Assembly (NCBI RefSeq): GCF_009767585.1
Contig: NZ_WSNW01000001.1
Coordinates: 496,001 to 560,000, forward strand
Source of the DNA: Coprobacillus cateniformis
GTDB taxonomy: Bacteria; Bacillota_I; Bacilli_A; Erysipelotrichales; Coprobacillaceae
Reading direction: 5' to 3'
Length of the DNA stretch: 64,000 bases
Below the pieces are notes generated by a model that worked only from the letters and a program-made list of their open reading frames with translations, did not search any database and was not told the DNA's origin. Numbering within the stretch: position 1 is the first letter of the stretch; each line of letters begins with the position of its first letter. Both the position numbers and the translations under genes were made by a program. This document shows, in pieces, positions 17,553 to 26,923 of this stretch.

Positions 17553-18368
17553 AACAGGAATCACTGACCCTTTATAAGTTTCTTCAATAAATTTTTTAAT
17601 ATCATCAGATTTTAAAACTTCTACTAATGCTTTTATTTTTTCATCATTTTCATGCCCTTTTTGGCAAGCAACAATATTTACATATGGATTATCAGCATTT
17701 GCTGATTCTAAGATAACAGCATCTTTTGTTGGATTTAAGTTTGCTTGTAATGCATAATTTCCATTAATAGCAACCAAATCACCTTCACCATTATTAAAAG
17801 AAGTTGCTAATAATTCAGGCTTAATTTCAGTGAATTCTAAATTCTTAGGATTAGATGCAATATCTTTAACAGTTGCATCTAAAACTTTAACACCATCTTT
17901 AATCGTAATTAAACCAGCATCTGCTAAGATTGCTAAGATTCTTCCATGATCTGCAACTGAGTTAGAAATAATGACTTTAGCCCCATCTTTTATTTGATCT
18001 TTAGACTTTACTGTTTTTGAATAGAATCCAAATGGCTCTATATGAATAGCACCTGCCTCCGCTATTTTATAATTATTCTTCTCTACATCGCCATCAAAGA
18101 ATGGTCTATGTTGGAAATAGTTAGCATCAACATCTCCAGTATCTAATGCCTTATTAAAGATATAATAATCATCTAAAACTTTAACCTCTAAGTCAATTCC
18201 ATACTTCTCCTTTAACAACGGTTTTGCCTGTTCTAAGATTTTCGCATGTGGATCCAGTGTTGCTGATACTGTTAATGTTTTTTCATCACTAGAATCACTC
18301 TGACTTCCACACCCTACAATGCCTACTGTTAATAATAATGCTAATGCGATTTTTAATAATTTTTTCAT
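17547..18368 (-). CDS. metQ: Methionine ABC transporter substrate-binding lipoprotein
   Basis: This 273-residue NlpA/MetQ-family lipoprotein has a signal peptide and lipobox ending VGIVGC, so the mature protein is anchored at Cys19 or so. Family segments are visible (TLDPHAKILEQAKPLL, NYFQHRPFF, VNIVACQKGHEN). It captures methionine outside the membrane for MetNI. The start at 18368 follows AGGGG. It is the third gene of metN-metI-metQ and lies 14 bp after metI. Confidence 0.93.
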   Translation of the reverse strand: MKKLLKIALALLLTVGIVGCGSQSDSSDEKTLTVSATLDPHAKILEQAKPLLKEKYGIDLEVKVLDDYYIFNKALDTGDVDANYFQHRPFFDGDVEKNNYKIAEAGAIHIEPFGFYSKTVKSKDQIKDGAKVIISNSVADHGRILAILADAGLITIKDGVKVLDATVKDIASNPKNLEFTEIKPELLATSFNNGEGDLVAINGNYALQANLNPTKDAVILESANADNPYVNIVACQKGHENDEKIKALVEVLKSDDIKKFIEETYKGSVIPVK

Positions 18369-18382
18369 TTTATTTTCCCCTT

Positions 18383-19048
18383 TCATCGCTTGTCAATTCT
18401 TTTGACAACATAATCTCCTATTCCCTGTATAATAAAGACAATAACTAATACAAAGAATGTTGCAGTATACATGACTACCATGTTTTGTCTTGCATATCCA
18501 TACATGTAAGCCACATTTCCAAGTCCTCCAGCACCAATACATCCCGCCATTGCTGTATATCCAACGAGCGAAATTCCCATTACTGTGATACTTGATATTA
18601 AAGCTGGCTTGGCTTCTGGGATAAGAACTTTGGTAATAATTTGTAAATGGCTTGCTCCCATCGCCTTACTTGCTTCAATTGTTCCCTTATCTACTTCACT
18701 TAGTGCAATCATACACATTCGTGCATAGAAAGGAGCGCTTGATATGATAAGAGCGGGTAAAGCCGCTTTGGCTCCCAGCATTGTTCCAACCAAAAATATT
18801 GTGACTGGCAATAAGATAATGATCAAGATAATAAATGGAACTGCTCTTAGTAAGTTGACAATAAAGTCTAATATACGGTTAATTATTTTATTTGGATAAA
18901 GTCCATCATCTTTTGTAACATAAAGAATAATTCCTAGTCCAAATCCTAACACAACTGCAATCAACAGTGAAAAGAATGTCATAAACAATGTTTCCTGAAT
19001 TGAAAGAATCATTGCATCCCAATCAATTTGTTCTAAAACTGTACTCAT
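18383..19048 (-). CDS. metI: Methionine ABC transporter permease
   Basis: This 221-residue permease has five membrane helices and the ABC permease EAA-type loop (EASKAMGASHLQIITKVLIPEA). MetI pairs with MetN to import methionine. GGAGGTGA precedes the ATG. The gene abuts the metN stop without a gap, as expected for coupled translation. Confidence 0.94.
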   Translation of the reverse strand: MSTVLEQIDWDAMILSIQETLFMTFFSLLIAVVLGFGLGIILYVTKDDGLYPNKIINRILDFIVNLLRAVPFIILIIILLPVTIFLVGTMLGAKAALPALIISSAPFYARMCMIALSEVDKGTIEASKAMGASHLQIITKVLIPEAKPALISSITVMGISLVGYTAMAGCIGAGGLGNVAYMYGYARQNMVVMYTATFFVLVIVFIIQGIGDYVVKRIDKR

Positions 19049-20068
19049 CTAGATCACCTCCACAATCACTTGATAATCCTTAAATTTTTGAATAACATTT
19101 TCATATTCCTGCTTGTCCCCACCTAAAACATTAACAATCAGGACTCCAAACGAACTATCAATTGTATTTGTTAAATTTCCTGAGACAATACTTAAATCTA
19201 AATCTATTTCTTTCATTACTTTTGAGACAATTGGAAGCCTAGAAATTTCTTCATCAAAAGTTAATCTTAATAAAATACCATCAGGATATATTTGCTTCAA
19301 ATTATCATTCAATTTGCCATCATCAATTTTACTAGATAAATCTCTTACAAAACGTTTTGTAATTTCATGATGAGGATGTTCAAAAATATCTTTCACACTT
19401 GCTTCTTCAACAACTTTACCTTCACTCATTACAGCTATTCGATGACAGATTTTTTGAACAACTTCCATCTGATGTGTAATCATGACAATTGTAATTCCTA
19501 ATTGTCTATTAATTTGAATTAATAAGTCTAGAATCTGTTCGGTTGTATCGGGGTCCAATGCACTTGTTGCTTCATCACAAAGTAAAATATGCGGATCATT
19601 AGCCAATGCTCTTGCAATCCCAACTCTTTGTTTTTGACCGCCTGAGAGCTCACTTGGATAAGCATTCTCTCTACCTGTTAAACCAACAAGTTCAATTAAT
19701 TGTTTAGCCTTTTGTTGTCTTGTCTGTTTATCTACCCCTGCTATTTCTAAAGATAATTCAATATTCTTTTGAACTGTTCTTGACCAAAGTAGATTAAAGT
19801 GCTGAAAAATCATACCAATCTTTGTTCTTTTTTTTCTTAAACGTTCACCACTTAATTGAGATATGTCCTCTCCATCAATAATCACTTCACCACTCGTTTG
19901 TTTTTCCAATTGATTAATAATACGAACAAGAGTTGATTTCCCTGCTCCACTATATCCAATAACACCAAAGATTTCACCATCTTGAATTGTCAGATTGACA
20001 TCTTGACAAGCACTAATATCACCCTTTTGTGTATGAAATATCTTTGTAATATGTTTAAGTTCAATCAT
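19049..20068 (-). CDS. metN: Methionine ABC transporter ATP-binding protein
   Basis: This 339-residue ATPase has Walker A GYSGAGKST, signature LSGGQKQRVGIARAL and Walker B LLCDEATSALDP. A C-terminal regulatory NIL domain (about residues 265-339) binds methionine and inhibits transport in this family. AAGGGAGG precedes the ATG. Expression is controlled by the T-box leader upstream. Confidence 0.95.
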   Translation of the reverse strand: MIELKHITKIFHTQKGDISACQDVNLTIQDGEIFGVIGYSGAGKSTLVRIINQLEKQTSGEVIIDGEDISQLSGERLRKKRTKIGMIFQHFNLLWSRTVQKNIELSLEIAGVDKQTRQQKAKQLIELVGLTGRENAYPSELSGGQKQRVGIARALANDPHILLCDEATSALDPDTTEQILDLLIQINRQLGITIVMITHQMEVVQKICHRIAVMSEGKVVEEASVKDIFEHPHHEITKRFVRDLSSKIDDGKLNDNLKQIYPDGILLRLTFDEEISRLPIVSKVMKEIDLDLSIVSGNLTNTIDSSFGVLIVNVLGGDKQEYENVIQKFKDYQVIVEVI

Positions 20069-20091
20069 AGTCTTTCCTCCCTTAAATATAT

Positions 20092-20336
20092 AAAAACTCG
20101 TCCTACTGAAAGGACGAGCATCACCCGTGTTACCACCTTAATTTACTATAATCTCACAATTATAGCCTCTTCGAGTACCAACATACTCTAGTACTGTAAC
20201 GGGTACATCCGTTATTGGCTCATTATTCACCAATAAAACTCCAAGACCATCTTCATTTATCTCCACTTGTTCTTTTCCACCACCCAAGAACTCTCTATGA
20301 AGCTTATAATAAACTACTCTTCTCTTCACTGTTGTT
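20092..20336 (-). ncRNA. T-box riboswitch, methionine specifier (AUG)
   Basis: The leader shows every T-box part. The stem I distal motif is AGAGAG...GGGTGGTGG. The specifier loop opens with AGTA on the 5' side, enclosed by GTTTAT/ATAAAT. On the 3' side GAAG-ATG-G places the specifier codon ATG at 20250-20248. The T-box sequence AAGGTGGTAACACGGG is at 20139-20124. The terminator CTCGTCC / GGACGAG with a T5 tail is at 20118-20092. Uncharged tRNA-Met would stabilise the antiterminator and turn metNIQ on. Confidence 0.93.
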
Positions 20337-20342
20337 GATAAT

Positions 20343-20371
20343 ATATTATCTTGAATAAAAACAATTGTCAA
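20343..20371 (-). promoter_or_regulatory. Promoter of the T-box/metNIQ transcript
   Basis: On the minus strand the -35 TTGACA (20371-20366) and the -10 TAATAT (20348-20343) have a 17-bp spacer. Confidence 0.8.
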
Positions 20372-20386
20372 ACATTTTTTTCACTT

Positions 20387-21559
20387 TTAACAAATAAATG
20401 CATGATCAACTTGTATAACACAGAAATAAGAAGGATTCAACTCATAGACCTTTTCTTCGATCTTTCTTTTTAAATCAATATGTGCAATCTCATCATCTGC
20501 TGGAATCAATACATCAAAAATCAAATTCGTATGAGTTGGCCCACTGACAATTCTAAAATCATGAATACTATAACATTGATTAATATCATTCACAATAAAT
20601 TTCACTTTTTCACGTAAATGATTTGTTAATTCATCATTCATATCAATCGGATCCATATGAATTGTTGTTAAAATATCAAACTTATGTAATAATTCTCTTT
20701 CAATAAGATCTATTTGATCATGGAGGACCATCACATCTTCACGACAATCAACTTCAGCATGAAATGTCATATATTGTCGTCCCGGTCCATAATCATGCAT
20801 CATAAAATCATGAATACCAATCACCTTATCAAATGACATAACAAAATCATAGATTTGATTAATTAATTCCTTATCAGGAGCTTGCCCTAATAAAGGATCA
20901 ACTGTATCTCTGAAAATATCTACACCAGACTTCAATACAAACAAAGACACAATAACACCTATAACCCCATCTACTGGTAAATCAGTGACAAGACTTAAAC
21001 ACAACGAAATTAAAGTTGCAAATGTTGTAATAACATCATTTAAACTATCCTGAGCTGCTGCCTTTAATGATGTTGAATGAATGAATTGACCCGCCTTTTT
21101 ATTAAATGATGCCATCCAAAGTTTTGTAAGTATAGAAATAACCAAAACAATAACAGCTGTTAACTGAAAATTCAGTTCTTCTGGTTGAAGAATTTTCATG
21201 AAAGATTCTTTTAAAGAAGAAAATGCGACTAATAATATCAAAAAAGCAATAATCAGTCCTGTAATATATTCATATCTTCCATGACCATAAGGATGATCAG
21301 CATCTGGATGTTTGCCAGCCAATTTAAACCCAAACAGAGTGGCCAAATTACTTCCCATATCAGATAAGTTGTTAAATCCATCGGCTTGAATAGCAACTGA
21401 CCTTGTTATAAATCCAAAAATCAATTTAAAGACAACCATAAAACCATTACAAATAATGGAAAGGATACTACATAGTGTTCCATATCTTTCTCTGACTTTT
21501 GGATGACTACTATCATCATAATTTTCTATGTACTTCTTTACAATCAATTGGAACATCAT
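20387..21559 (-). CDS. Cation diffusion facilitator (CDF) family transporter
   Basis: This 390-residue CDF exporter has six membrane helices in the first 210 residues. Metal-site signatures are QADGFNNLSDMGSN (helix II) and SLKAAAQDSLNDV (helix V). A cytoplasmic ferredoxin-like domain follows (IHDFMMHDYGPG, TIHMDPID), with an extra C-terminal segment. It exports divalent cations such as Zn, Mn or Fe against protons. The start at 21559 is preceded by AGAAGGGGG. No metal operator was seen upstream. Confidence 0.9.
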   Translation of the reverse strand: MMFQLIVKKYIENYDDSSHPKVRERYGTLCSILSIICNGFMVVFKLIFGFITRSVAIQADGFNNLSDMGSNLATLFGFKLAGKHPDADHPYGHGRYEYITGLIIAFLILLVAFSSLKESFMKILQPEELNFQLTAVIVLVISILTKLWMASFNKKAGQFIHSTSLKAAAQDSLNDVITTFATLISLCLSLVTDLPVDGVIGVIVSLFVLKSGVDIFRDTVDPLLGQAPDKELINQIYDFVMSFDKVIGIHDFMMHDYGPGRQYMTFHAEVDCREDVMVLHDQIDLIERELLHKFDILTTIHMDPIDMNDELTNHLREKVKFIVNDINQCYSIHDFRIVSGPTHTNLIFDVLIPADDEIAHIDLKRKIEEKVYELNPSYFCVIQVDHAFIC

Positions 21560-21583
21560 GAATCCCCCTTCTATCATAGTATA

Positions 21584-21625
21584 ACTGAAAAGACATTGAC
21601 ATATTCATCAATATCCTTTCAGTTA
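21584..21625. repeat. Long imperfect inverted repeat between lipoprotein and CDF genes
   Basis: AACTGAAA...ATTGA / TCAAT...TTTCAGTT folds into a roughly 40-base hairpin with small mismatches and no clear T run. It may be a weak terminator or an mRNA processing/stability element. Confidence 0.5.
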
Positions 21626-22606
21626 TTCTGGAATTTTCAATAGATATCTATCTATTTTATAACTCATTTCAATCTTTTGTTTATTTTTATAAATATCATT
21701 AAAGAAAATGTCTTTAGGCAATTCTATATAATAGAATATTCTACATTTTTCTCCTTGTTGAATAACAGTATTTTCATCTTCAACAAAATCTCGTTTATCT
21801 TTGGTTTGTTTGGCAATATGAAACAAATGAATATTCTGTCCACGAATACGTAAAGCAGGTAAATCCGCTAGTTTCATATCATGATGACTTTTATTCTCAA
21901 AATCACAACTGCCATATAAAAACAGATTCTTTTTATCTTCCAATTCAAAATAAAAATATTCACCACTTGTATCATCAGGAAGAACTTTATTCAAGATTCC
22001 TAAATCATCAAACTTCATAGACAATTCATTATTCATATCTAAAACCTGATTTAATTCAATAATTTGTTTTTGATTCTGATAATCTTTATAAATAAAATCA
22101 ACAACATACTCCTGGTCTTCAATATAAAATGACAATCTTAAATTCTCTTCTCTTTGTTGAGAATCAATAGTTGCATTCATATGCAATAAAACAGTTTCAT
22201 CTTTATCAATAGCAGCATCTTTTTGTAAACTTGTAAATTCTTTACTTTCAATATAACACTCCATCTTTATAACATCATTTTTAGTTTTTAATTTCACTCT
22301 AAAATCTGAATTTGCTTGCAAAGACTTGTAACTTTTATTGGTTAAACACATAACAATATCCAACATTTCATAATCAGTATTCTCATCAAAATGAACATAA
22401 TCATATTTAGAATTTGTATTTGCAGGATAAATTTCTTTATCCACCAGCATATCAATCAACTCAAAAGTTATCCCTTGATGTTCATAAGATTGATGAAATG
22501 ATATCTTAATACTTTCTTTCTGTGGAGTTTGAGAAGACTGAATCTCAGGAGATTGACACCCCATTAAAAATGATACAAGAAACATTATTATGAATAGCTT
22601 CCTCAT
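21623..22606 (-). CDS. Lipoprotein of unknown function
   Basis: This 327-residue protein starts MRKLFIIMFLVSFLMGCQSPE. It has a signal peptide with lipobox FLMGC and a Ser/Gln-rich linker. Two beta-rich repeats follow (about residues 38-175 and 180-327) with charged, mixed content resembling extracytoplasmic immunoglobulin-like domains (DUF4352/DUF5067 style). I do not recognise a specific function. AAGGAG precedes the ATG. Confidence 0.75.
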   Translation of the reverse strand: MRKLFIIMFLVSFLMGCQSPEIQSSQTPQKESIKISFHQSYEHQGITFELIDMLVDKEIYPANTNSKYDYVHFDENTDYEMLDIVMCLTNKSYKSLQANSDFRVKLKTKNDVIKMECYIESKEFTSLQKDAAIDKDETVLLHMNATIDSQQREENLRLSFYIEDQEYVVDFIYKDYQNQKQIIELNQVLDMNNELSMKFDDLGILNKVLPDDTSGEYFYFELEDKKNLFLYGSCDFENKSHHDMKLADLPALRIRGQNIHLFHIAKQTKDKRDFVEDENTVIQQGEKCRIFYYIELPKDIFFNDIYKNKQKIEMSYKIDRYLLKIPE

Positions 22607-22623
22607 CAATATAACTCCTTATT

Positions 22624-22974
22624 TTAAAATACATTACAAATTTTTTTGAGATAAATATCTCTACCAACTCTTTCAATCAAACCGTTGTCTTCCATTTCTA
22701 AAAGATATCCAGCAATTTTTTCTTGATCTACTTTTTTATGAGCTAAGTCTTTTAAAATTTCAATCACCTGTGGGTGGTCATCCTTAATAAAAGCCCTACC
22801 TTCTTTATCATATGATGGACCTTGTAATAAAACATTTAAACAAGCAACATAAGCCCATTTGACTTCTAAACGAATTAATTTATACTGCATCGTATCAAAC
22901 AAAGCATTAGGCATATAATATTGACCTTCATGTTTTCTTAAATCCTCTACATCCTCTTTATGATAACATATCAT
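22624..22974 (-). CDS. Hypothetical protein, winged-helix-like
   Basis: This 116-residue soluble protein shows YYMPNALFDTMQYKLIRLEV followed by a helical core. The end is a typical wing (GYLLEMEDNGLIERVGRDIYL). This is loosely like the N-terminal winged helix of RepA/DnaD-type replication proteins, but the match is weak. It lies 17 bp upstream of the lipoprotein gene and could be co-transcribed. Confidence 0.6.
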   Translation of the reverse strand: MICYHKEDVEDLRKHEGQYYMPNALFDTMQYKLIRLEVKWAYVACLNVLLQGPSYDKEGRAFIKDDHPQVIEILKDLAHKKVDQEKIAGYLLEMEDNGLIERVGRDIYLKKICNVF

Positions 22975-23021
22975 ATTTATTCCCTCCTTGCGACATATCC
23001 TTATTATAGCATAAAGGTTAT

Positions 23022-23810
23022 CTAATCTCTAACCCTTTTTGTGAAAGTAGAGACATCTTGAAATCCAATATGTTGATATTCTTTGATAACATCTTCTACA
23101 TGTTCTCCAACACGATCACTTGTATGTGAATCACTACCTATTGTGATTATACGACCACCTAAATCATAATACCTTTGAATTTGTTCAAAGTTGGGAAATC
23201 CACAAACCCCTCTTGTTTTATAACCTGATGTATTGACTTCTAGTCCTTTTCCCTTATGAATAAGTGTTTTAAAGATATCGTCAATAATGTCTTGATGAAG
23301 TGAATGTTCAACTTCTTTGTTAACATATGGACCATATCTACAAATATAATCTAAATGTCCTAAACAGTTAAAACAGTCAAAAGTCTGAACACATTCTAAT
23401 GTATTCAAAAAGAACTCTCTATGAGCTTCCTCTTTTGTTTTATTAATAAAGAAAGCTGCTGGTTCATAAAATTCAGTTTGATGAATAACATGGATTGAGC
23501 CAATCACATAATCATAATCATGAGCATTCACAAAACGATTGATTTCATCAATATATTCAACATCTAAACCAATTTCCAATCCAATCTTAATCTTAATAAG
23601 TTGTTGAAACTGCCTCTGTAACTGTTTAAGTTCTTTGAAATAATTATCTGCATCTAATTCAAATGGACATTCAGGATAATGAAAATCTCGATGATCAGTA
23701 AAACAAATTTCATCTAGTCCTTTAGCAATTGCAGTATGAATATGAACTTTAGGATCAGCCTCACTATCGGCTGAAAAGTAAGTGTGCATATGGTAATCTA
23801 TCTTTCTCAT
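23022..23810 (-). CDS. hisJ: Histidinol-phosphatase, PHP family
   Basis: This 262-residue PHP-superfamily metal hydrolase has DYHMHTYFSADSEAD, CFTDHRDF, GLEIGLD, GSIHV, GHLDYICRYG and a terminal GSDSHTSD. PHP histidinol phosphatases dephosphorylate L-histidinol phosphate in histidine synthesis. The his operon at 27.5-33.7 kb encodes every other enzyme but has no phosphatase, which supports the assignment. The start at 23810 follows GGAGG. Other PHP phosphatases look alike, so some doubt remains. Confidence 0.85.
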   Translation of the reverse strand: MRKIDYHMHTYFSADSEADPKVHIHTAIAKGLDEICFTDHRDFHYPECPFELDADNYFKELKQLQRQFQQLIKIKIGLEIGLDVEYIDEINRFVNAHDYDYVIGSIHVIHQTEFYEPAAFFINKTKEEAHREFFLNTLECVQTFDCFNCLGHLDYICRYGPYVNKEVEHSLHQDIIDDIFKTLIHKGKGLEVNTSGYKTRGVCGFPNFEQIQRYYDLGGRIITIGSDSHTSDRVGEHVEDVIKEYQHIGFQDVSTFTKRVRD

Positions 23811-23874
23811 AATATCCTCCATTTCTCATTATTTTAACACCTTTTATTAAGAAAGAAAAGATTTATCATATTCT

Positions 23875-23903
23875 TTGATTTTCTTCATAATGATGCATAT
23901 AAT
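23875..23903 (+). promoter_or_regulatory. Promoter of cysK
   Basis: The -35 is TTGATT (23875-23880) and the -10 is TATAAT (23898-23903), with a 17-bp spacer, 25 bp before the start codon. Confidence 0.7.
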
Positions 23904-23928
23904 ACTCATAAATAAGGAGGAAATAAAT

Positions 23929-24885
23929 ATGTCTATTTATCATAATTTTAACGAATTAGTTGGTCATACTCCAATACTAGAGTTACAAAACACAAAAGCA
24001 AAAGAACATTTAAAAGCAAACATTTTTGCCAAATTAGAATACTATAATCCTGCTGGCAGTATTAAAGATCGCGTTGCAAAACAAATGATCATGGATGCTA
24101 TAGAAAATGGTCAATTAAAACCAGGTGCAACTATTATTGAACCCACAAGTGGCAATACTGGGATTGGTATTTGTGCTGTTGGAACATCATTAGGCTATAA
24201 AGTGATTATTGTCATGCCTGAAACAATGAGCGAAGAACGCAAGAAATTAATGAAAGCTTTTGGTGCTGAGCTTATTCTCACTCCTGGCAGTGAAGGAATG
24301 AGTGGTGCTGTTGCTAAGGCTAAAGAACTTGCACAAACTATTCCCAATAGTTTCATTGCTGGTCAATTTGTCAATCCAAGTAATCCCAAAGCACATCTTG
24401 TTTCAACAGGTCCAGAAATCGATGAACAGATGGAAGGAAAAGTAGATATGATTATTGCTGGAATTGGGACTGGTGGCACTATCACAGGACTAGGACAATA
24501 TTTCAAAAGCAAATATCCCCATATTCAAATTATTGCAGTTGAACCTGCTGATTCCCCATTAATTTCTCAGGGAAAATCTGGTTCTCATAAAATCCAAGGA
24601 ATTGGAGCTAACTTCATTCCTGAAATACTTGATACAAATATCTATGATAAGATTGTAACAATTACGACTGATGATGCATATGAATCTGTGAGAAAACTTG
24701 CTAATACTGAAGGGATTCTTGTAGGTATCTCTTCTGGAGCTGCTTTGCATGTCGCTAAACGCCTTGCTTTACTAGAGGAAAATAAGAATAAAAATATTGT
24801 CGTCATTCTACCAGATAGTGGTGAGCGTTACTTATCTACAGATTTGTTCTCATCCTTATGTAACAAGATTTATAAAAATAAATAG
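23929..24885 (+). CDS. cysK: Cysteine synthase (O-acetylserine sulfhydrylase)
   Basis: This 318-residue PLP enzyme carries the PLP lysine Lys46 in NPAGSIKDR. The phosphate/substrate loop is PTSGNTGIG, the glycine loop GIGTGGTITG, and the C-terminal pattern GISSGAALH. It makes cysteine from O-acetylserine and sulfide. I start at MSIYHNF (23929), which has AAGGAGG eight bases upstream. The in-frame ATG at 23893 falls on the promoter. Confidence 0.94.
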   Translation: MSIYHNFNELVGHTPILELQNTKAKEHLKANIFAKLEYYNPAGSIKDRVAKQMIMDAIENGQLKPGATIIEPTSGNTGIGICAVGTSLGYKVIIVMPETMSEERKKLMKAFGAELILTPGSEGMSGAVAKAKELAQTIPNSFIAGQFVNPSNPKAHLVSTGPEIDEQMEGKVDMIIAGIGTGGTITGLGQYFKSKYPHIQIIAVEPADSPLISQGKSGSHKIQGIGANFIPEILDTNIYDKIVTITTDDAYESVRKLANTEGILVGISSGAALHVAKRLALLEENKNKNIVVILPDSGERYLSTDLFSSLCNKIYKNK

Positions 24886-24959
24886 ATTTCATCCCAAACT
24901 TCCAATAATGAGTATCTCATAATAATCAACTGATACTTATAAATTCTTAATGGGTAAAC

Positions 24960-24998
24960 AAAATTCTTATCATCTTTTTATGTGATAAGAATTTTTTA
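24960..24998 (+). terminator. Terminator of cysK
   Basis: AAATTCTTATCA / TGATAAGAATTT followed by TTTT forms a perfect 12-bp stem about 75 bp after the stop. Confidence 0.8.
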
Positions 24999-25159
24999 GA
25001 TTTTTTACCCAGAAAAAAAGAAAAATAGCAAAGAAATGATGAATATATAAGTAGGGGAATCTTTTTGTGTGTTTACTTTAAGCAATTGTTGTGGTATATT
25101 GTTTATAGATACTATCTCTGCTTAAGATTCTCTATATCTTAATAGAGGAGGTTGACGAT

Positions 25160-25966
25160 GTGTTCGTATGTGAAAGGAATACTGAATATCTGGATGCGAT
25201 TTCCAGACTCAAGGTGATTGATGATGATTTCATGAGGATTGTCTTCAAGGATAAGGAGTGCCTGACTCAGTTTCTTGAGATTATCTTAGAAAGGCCTATT
25301 GAAATCATTGAATGGCATGTGCAGTATGATATCAATAATATTCTTGGAAGGTCTATCAGTATTGATGTCTTTGTCAAAACTGAAAATCATTATATCAATA
25401 TTGAAGTGCAAAGAGATTATACTGGAGCCAATCCAAGACGGGCAAGATTTCATGGAAGTCTGATTGATGCCAGTACATCATATCCTAAAGAAGAATGGAA
25501 GGACTTGCCTCATATGATTATCATCTTCATAACAGAAGAGGATGTCCTAGGATATGGGTTACCAATCTATCATGTTCATAGAACAATAGATGAGAATAAC
25601 CAGATATTTGATGATGGAAGTGAGATCATCTATATCAATGCAAGTATTCAGGAGGATAATGCCTTAGGGAGATTGATGCATGATTTTCTATGTAGTGAGA
25701 CAAGTGATATGCATTATGAGTTTTTAAGGAAAAGAGTGAGTTATTTTAAAGAGACAGAAGGAGGGAGAAAAGAGATGTGTGAAATCTGGGAAGAGATTAA
25801 GCAAAAAGGCATTATTGAAGGCGAGGCCATAGGAGAAATGAAAGGAATGGTAAAATCAATACAAAAGTTAATGAGTAAAAAAGGATATACATTGGAAGAA
25901 GCGTTTAACTTTTTTGATATACCAGAAGAAGAGCGTTCAATATATATACAAAGAATGATTTCATAA
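25160..25966 (+). CDS. Rpn/PD-(D/E)XK nuclease family protein
   Basis: This 268-residue protein belongs to the Rpn / PD-(D/E)XK transposase-associated family. The nuclease core is visible as SISIDVFVKTE followed by INIEVQRDYTG (the E-x-Q motif) and RARFHGSLID. A helical C-terminus holds IIEGEAIGEMKGM. Relatives are recombination-promoting nucleases, often multicopy and mobile, without inverted repeats. The GTG start has GAGGAGG eight bases before it; the ATG at 25158 is out of frame. It stands alone between terminators. Confidence 0.85.
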   Translation: MFVCERNTEYLDAISRLKVIDDDFMRIVFKDKECLTQFLEIILERPIEIIEWHVQYDINNILGRSISIDVFVKTENHYINIEVQRDYTGANPRRARFHGSLIDASTSYPKEEWKDLPHMIIIFITEEDVLGYGLPIYHVHRTIDENNQIFDDGSEIIYINASIQEDNALGRLMHDFLCSETSDMHYEFLRKRVSYFKETEGGRKEMCEIWEEIKQKGIIEGEAIGEMKGMVKSIQKLMSKKGYTLEEAFNFFDIPEEERSIYIQRMIS

Positions 25967-26056
25967 AGGGAGTATCAAAAAAGTGAGATAATCTTAAATA
26001 TTTGACTTTTATATATTATTTTATGATATTTCAATTAGATGTTTTATTGAAGAATG

Positions 26057-26091
26057 AAATGACATGGTCAATTTTTGAACTTGTCATTTTT
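26057..26091 (+). terminator. Probable terminator after the Rpn-like gene
   Basis: AAATGACA / TGTCATTT with an 17-base loop and a short T run, about 90 bp past the stop. The rest of 25967-26160 shows nothing else. Confidence 0.5.
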
Positions 26092-26164
26092 CATATTATT
26101 ATATCAAAATTTAATAGTATATGTATTGCTTCTTCAATTTAAAGAGAGTATTTTAGGTAAATAA

Positions 26165-26212
26165 AAAAGATTTAAAGTATTTGTTTATATATCTCAACAC
26201 TTTAGATCTTTT
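26165..26212 (-). terminator. Terminator of rubrerythrin
   Basis: AAAGATCTAAAGT / ACTTTAAATCTTT with one mismatch, followed by a T-rich tail on the minus strand. Confidence 0.65.
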
Positions 26213-26245
26213 CATTAAATTAACTTTAACTTATGACGGTTTACT

Positions 26246-26842
26246 TTATTTCATAAATGGTGCATATTCTAAACGAATGAAATATCCTTGATCATGATCA
26301 CAAACAGGACATTTTTCTGGAACTTGTGTCCCTTCAAAAATAAATCCACAATTAAGGCACATCCATTGAATTGAAGAAGTTGATGAATATAATTCATTGT
26401 TTTCAATCCATTTTGCTAATTGACCAAAACGATCACCATGTGTTTTTTCAATATCTGCAATATTCTTAAAATCTTGTGAAACTTTTAGGAAGCCTTCTTG
26501 CTTAGCAACTTCAGCAAAATTTTTATAAACATCTTCATATTCTTCATACTCATTATGTCTAGCATATTCTAATAATGTTTTGACATCGTTAGATAAATCA
26601 ACTGGATAACCACCATCAATAAAAATAGTCTCACCTGCCATTGATTCTAAATGATTATAAAATATTTCGGCATGCTCTTTTTCTTGATTAGCTGTAAATA
26701 AGAATACATCTGCAATCATATGTTGTTTTTGTTTAACTGCTTCTCCAGCTGCAAATGTATAACGATTTCGAGCTTGTGATTCTCCTGCAAAGGCACGCAT
26801 TAAATTCTCTTTCGTTTGACTTTCTTCAAATTTGATACTCAT
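26246..26842 (-). CDS. rbr: Rubrerythrin
   Basis: This 198-residue protein has an N-terminal ferritin-like diiron domain (FAGESQARNRYTF, ANQEKEHAEIFYNHL, VAKQEGFLKVSQDFKNIADIEKTHGDRF). A C-terminal rubredoxin iron site follows (CLNCGF and CPVCDHD). It reduces hydrogen peroxide in anaerobes. GGAGGG precedes the ATG. It is monocistronic, with its own terminator. Confidence 0.95.
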   Translation of the reverse strand: MSIKFEESQTKENLMRAFAGESQARNRYTFAAGEAVKQKQHMIADVFLFTANQEKEHAEIFYNHLESMAGETIFIDGGYPVDLSNDVKTLLEYARHNEYEEYEDVYKNFAEVAKQEGFLKVSQDFKNIADIEKTHGDRFGQLAKWIENNELYSSTSSIQWMCLNCGFIFEGTQVPEKCPVCDHDQGYFIRLEYAPFMK

Positions 26843-26881
26843 TTGTATCCCTCCTTCAATAAACTCAGTATAAACAATAAT

Positions 26882-26923
26882 AAAAAGAATTATTCTGTAT
26901 ACATTACAAAATAATTCTCTTTT
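26882..26923 (-). terminator. Terminator at the end of the GNAT remnant
   Basis: AAAGAGAATTATT / AATAATTCTTTTT on the minus strand spans the stop codon of the decayed acetyltransferase. It may end the whole his transcript. Confidence 0.6.

Noticed and set aside
20138..20371. 77-codon ORF upstream of metN on the minus strand
   Set aside because: It lies wholly inside the T-box leader and its promoter; it is a structural RNA, not a gene.
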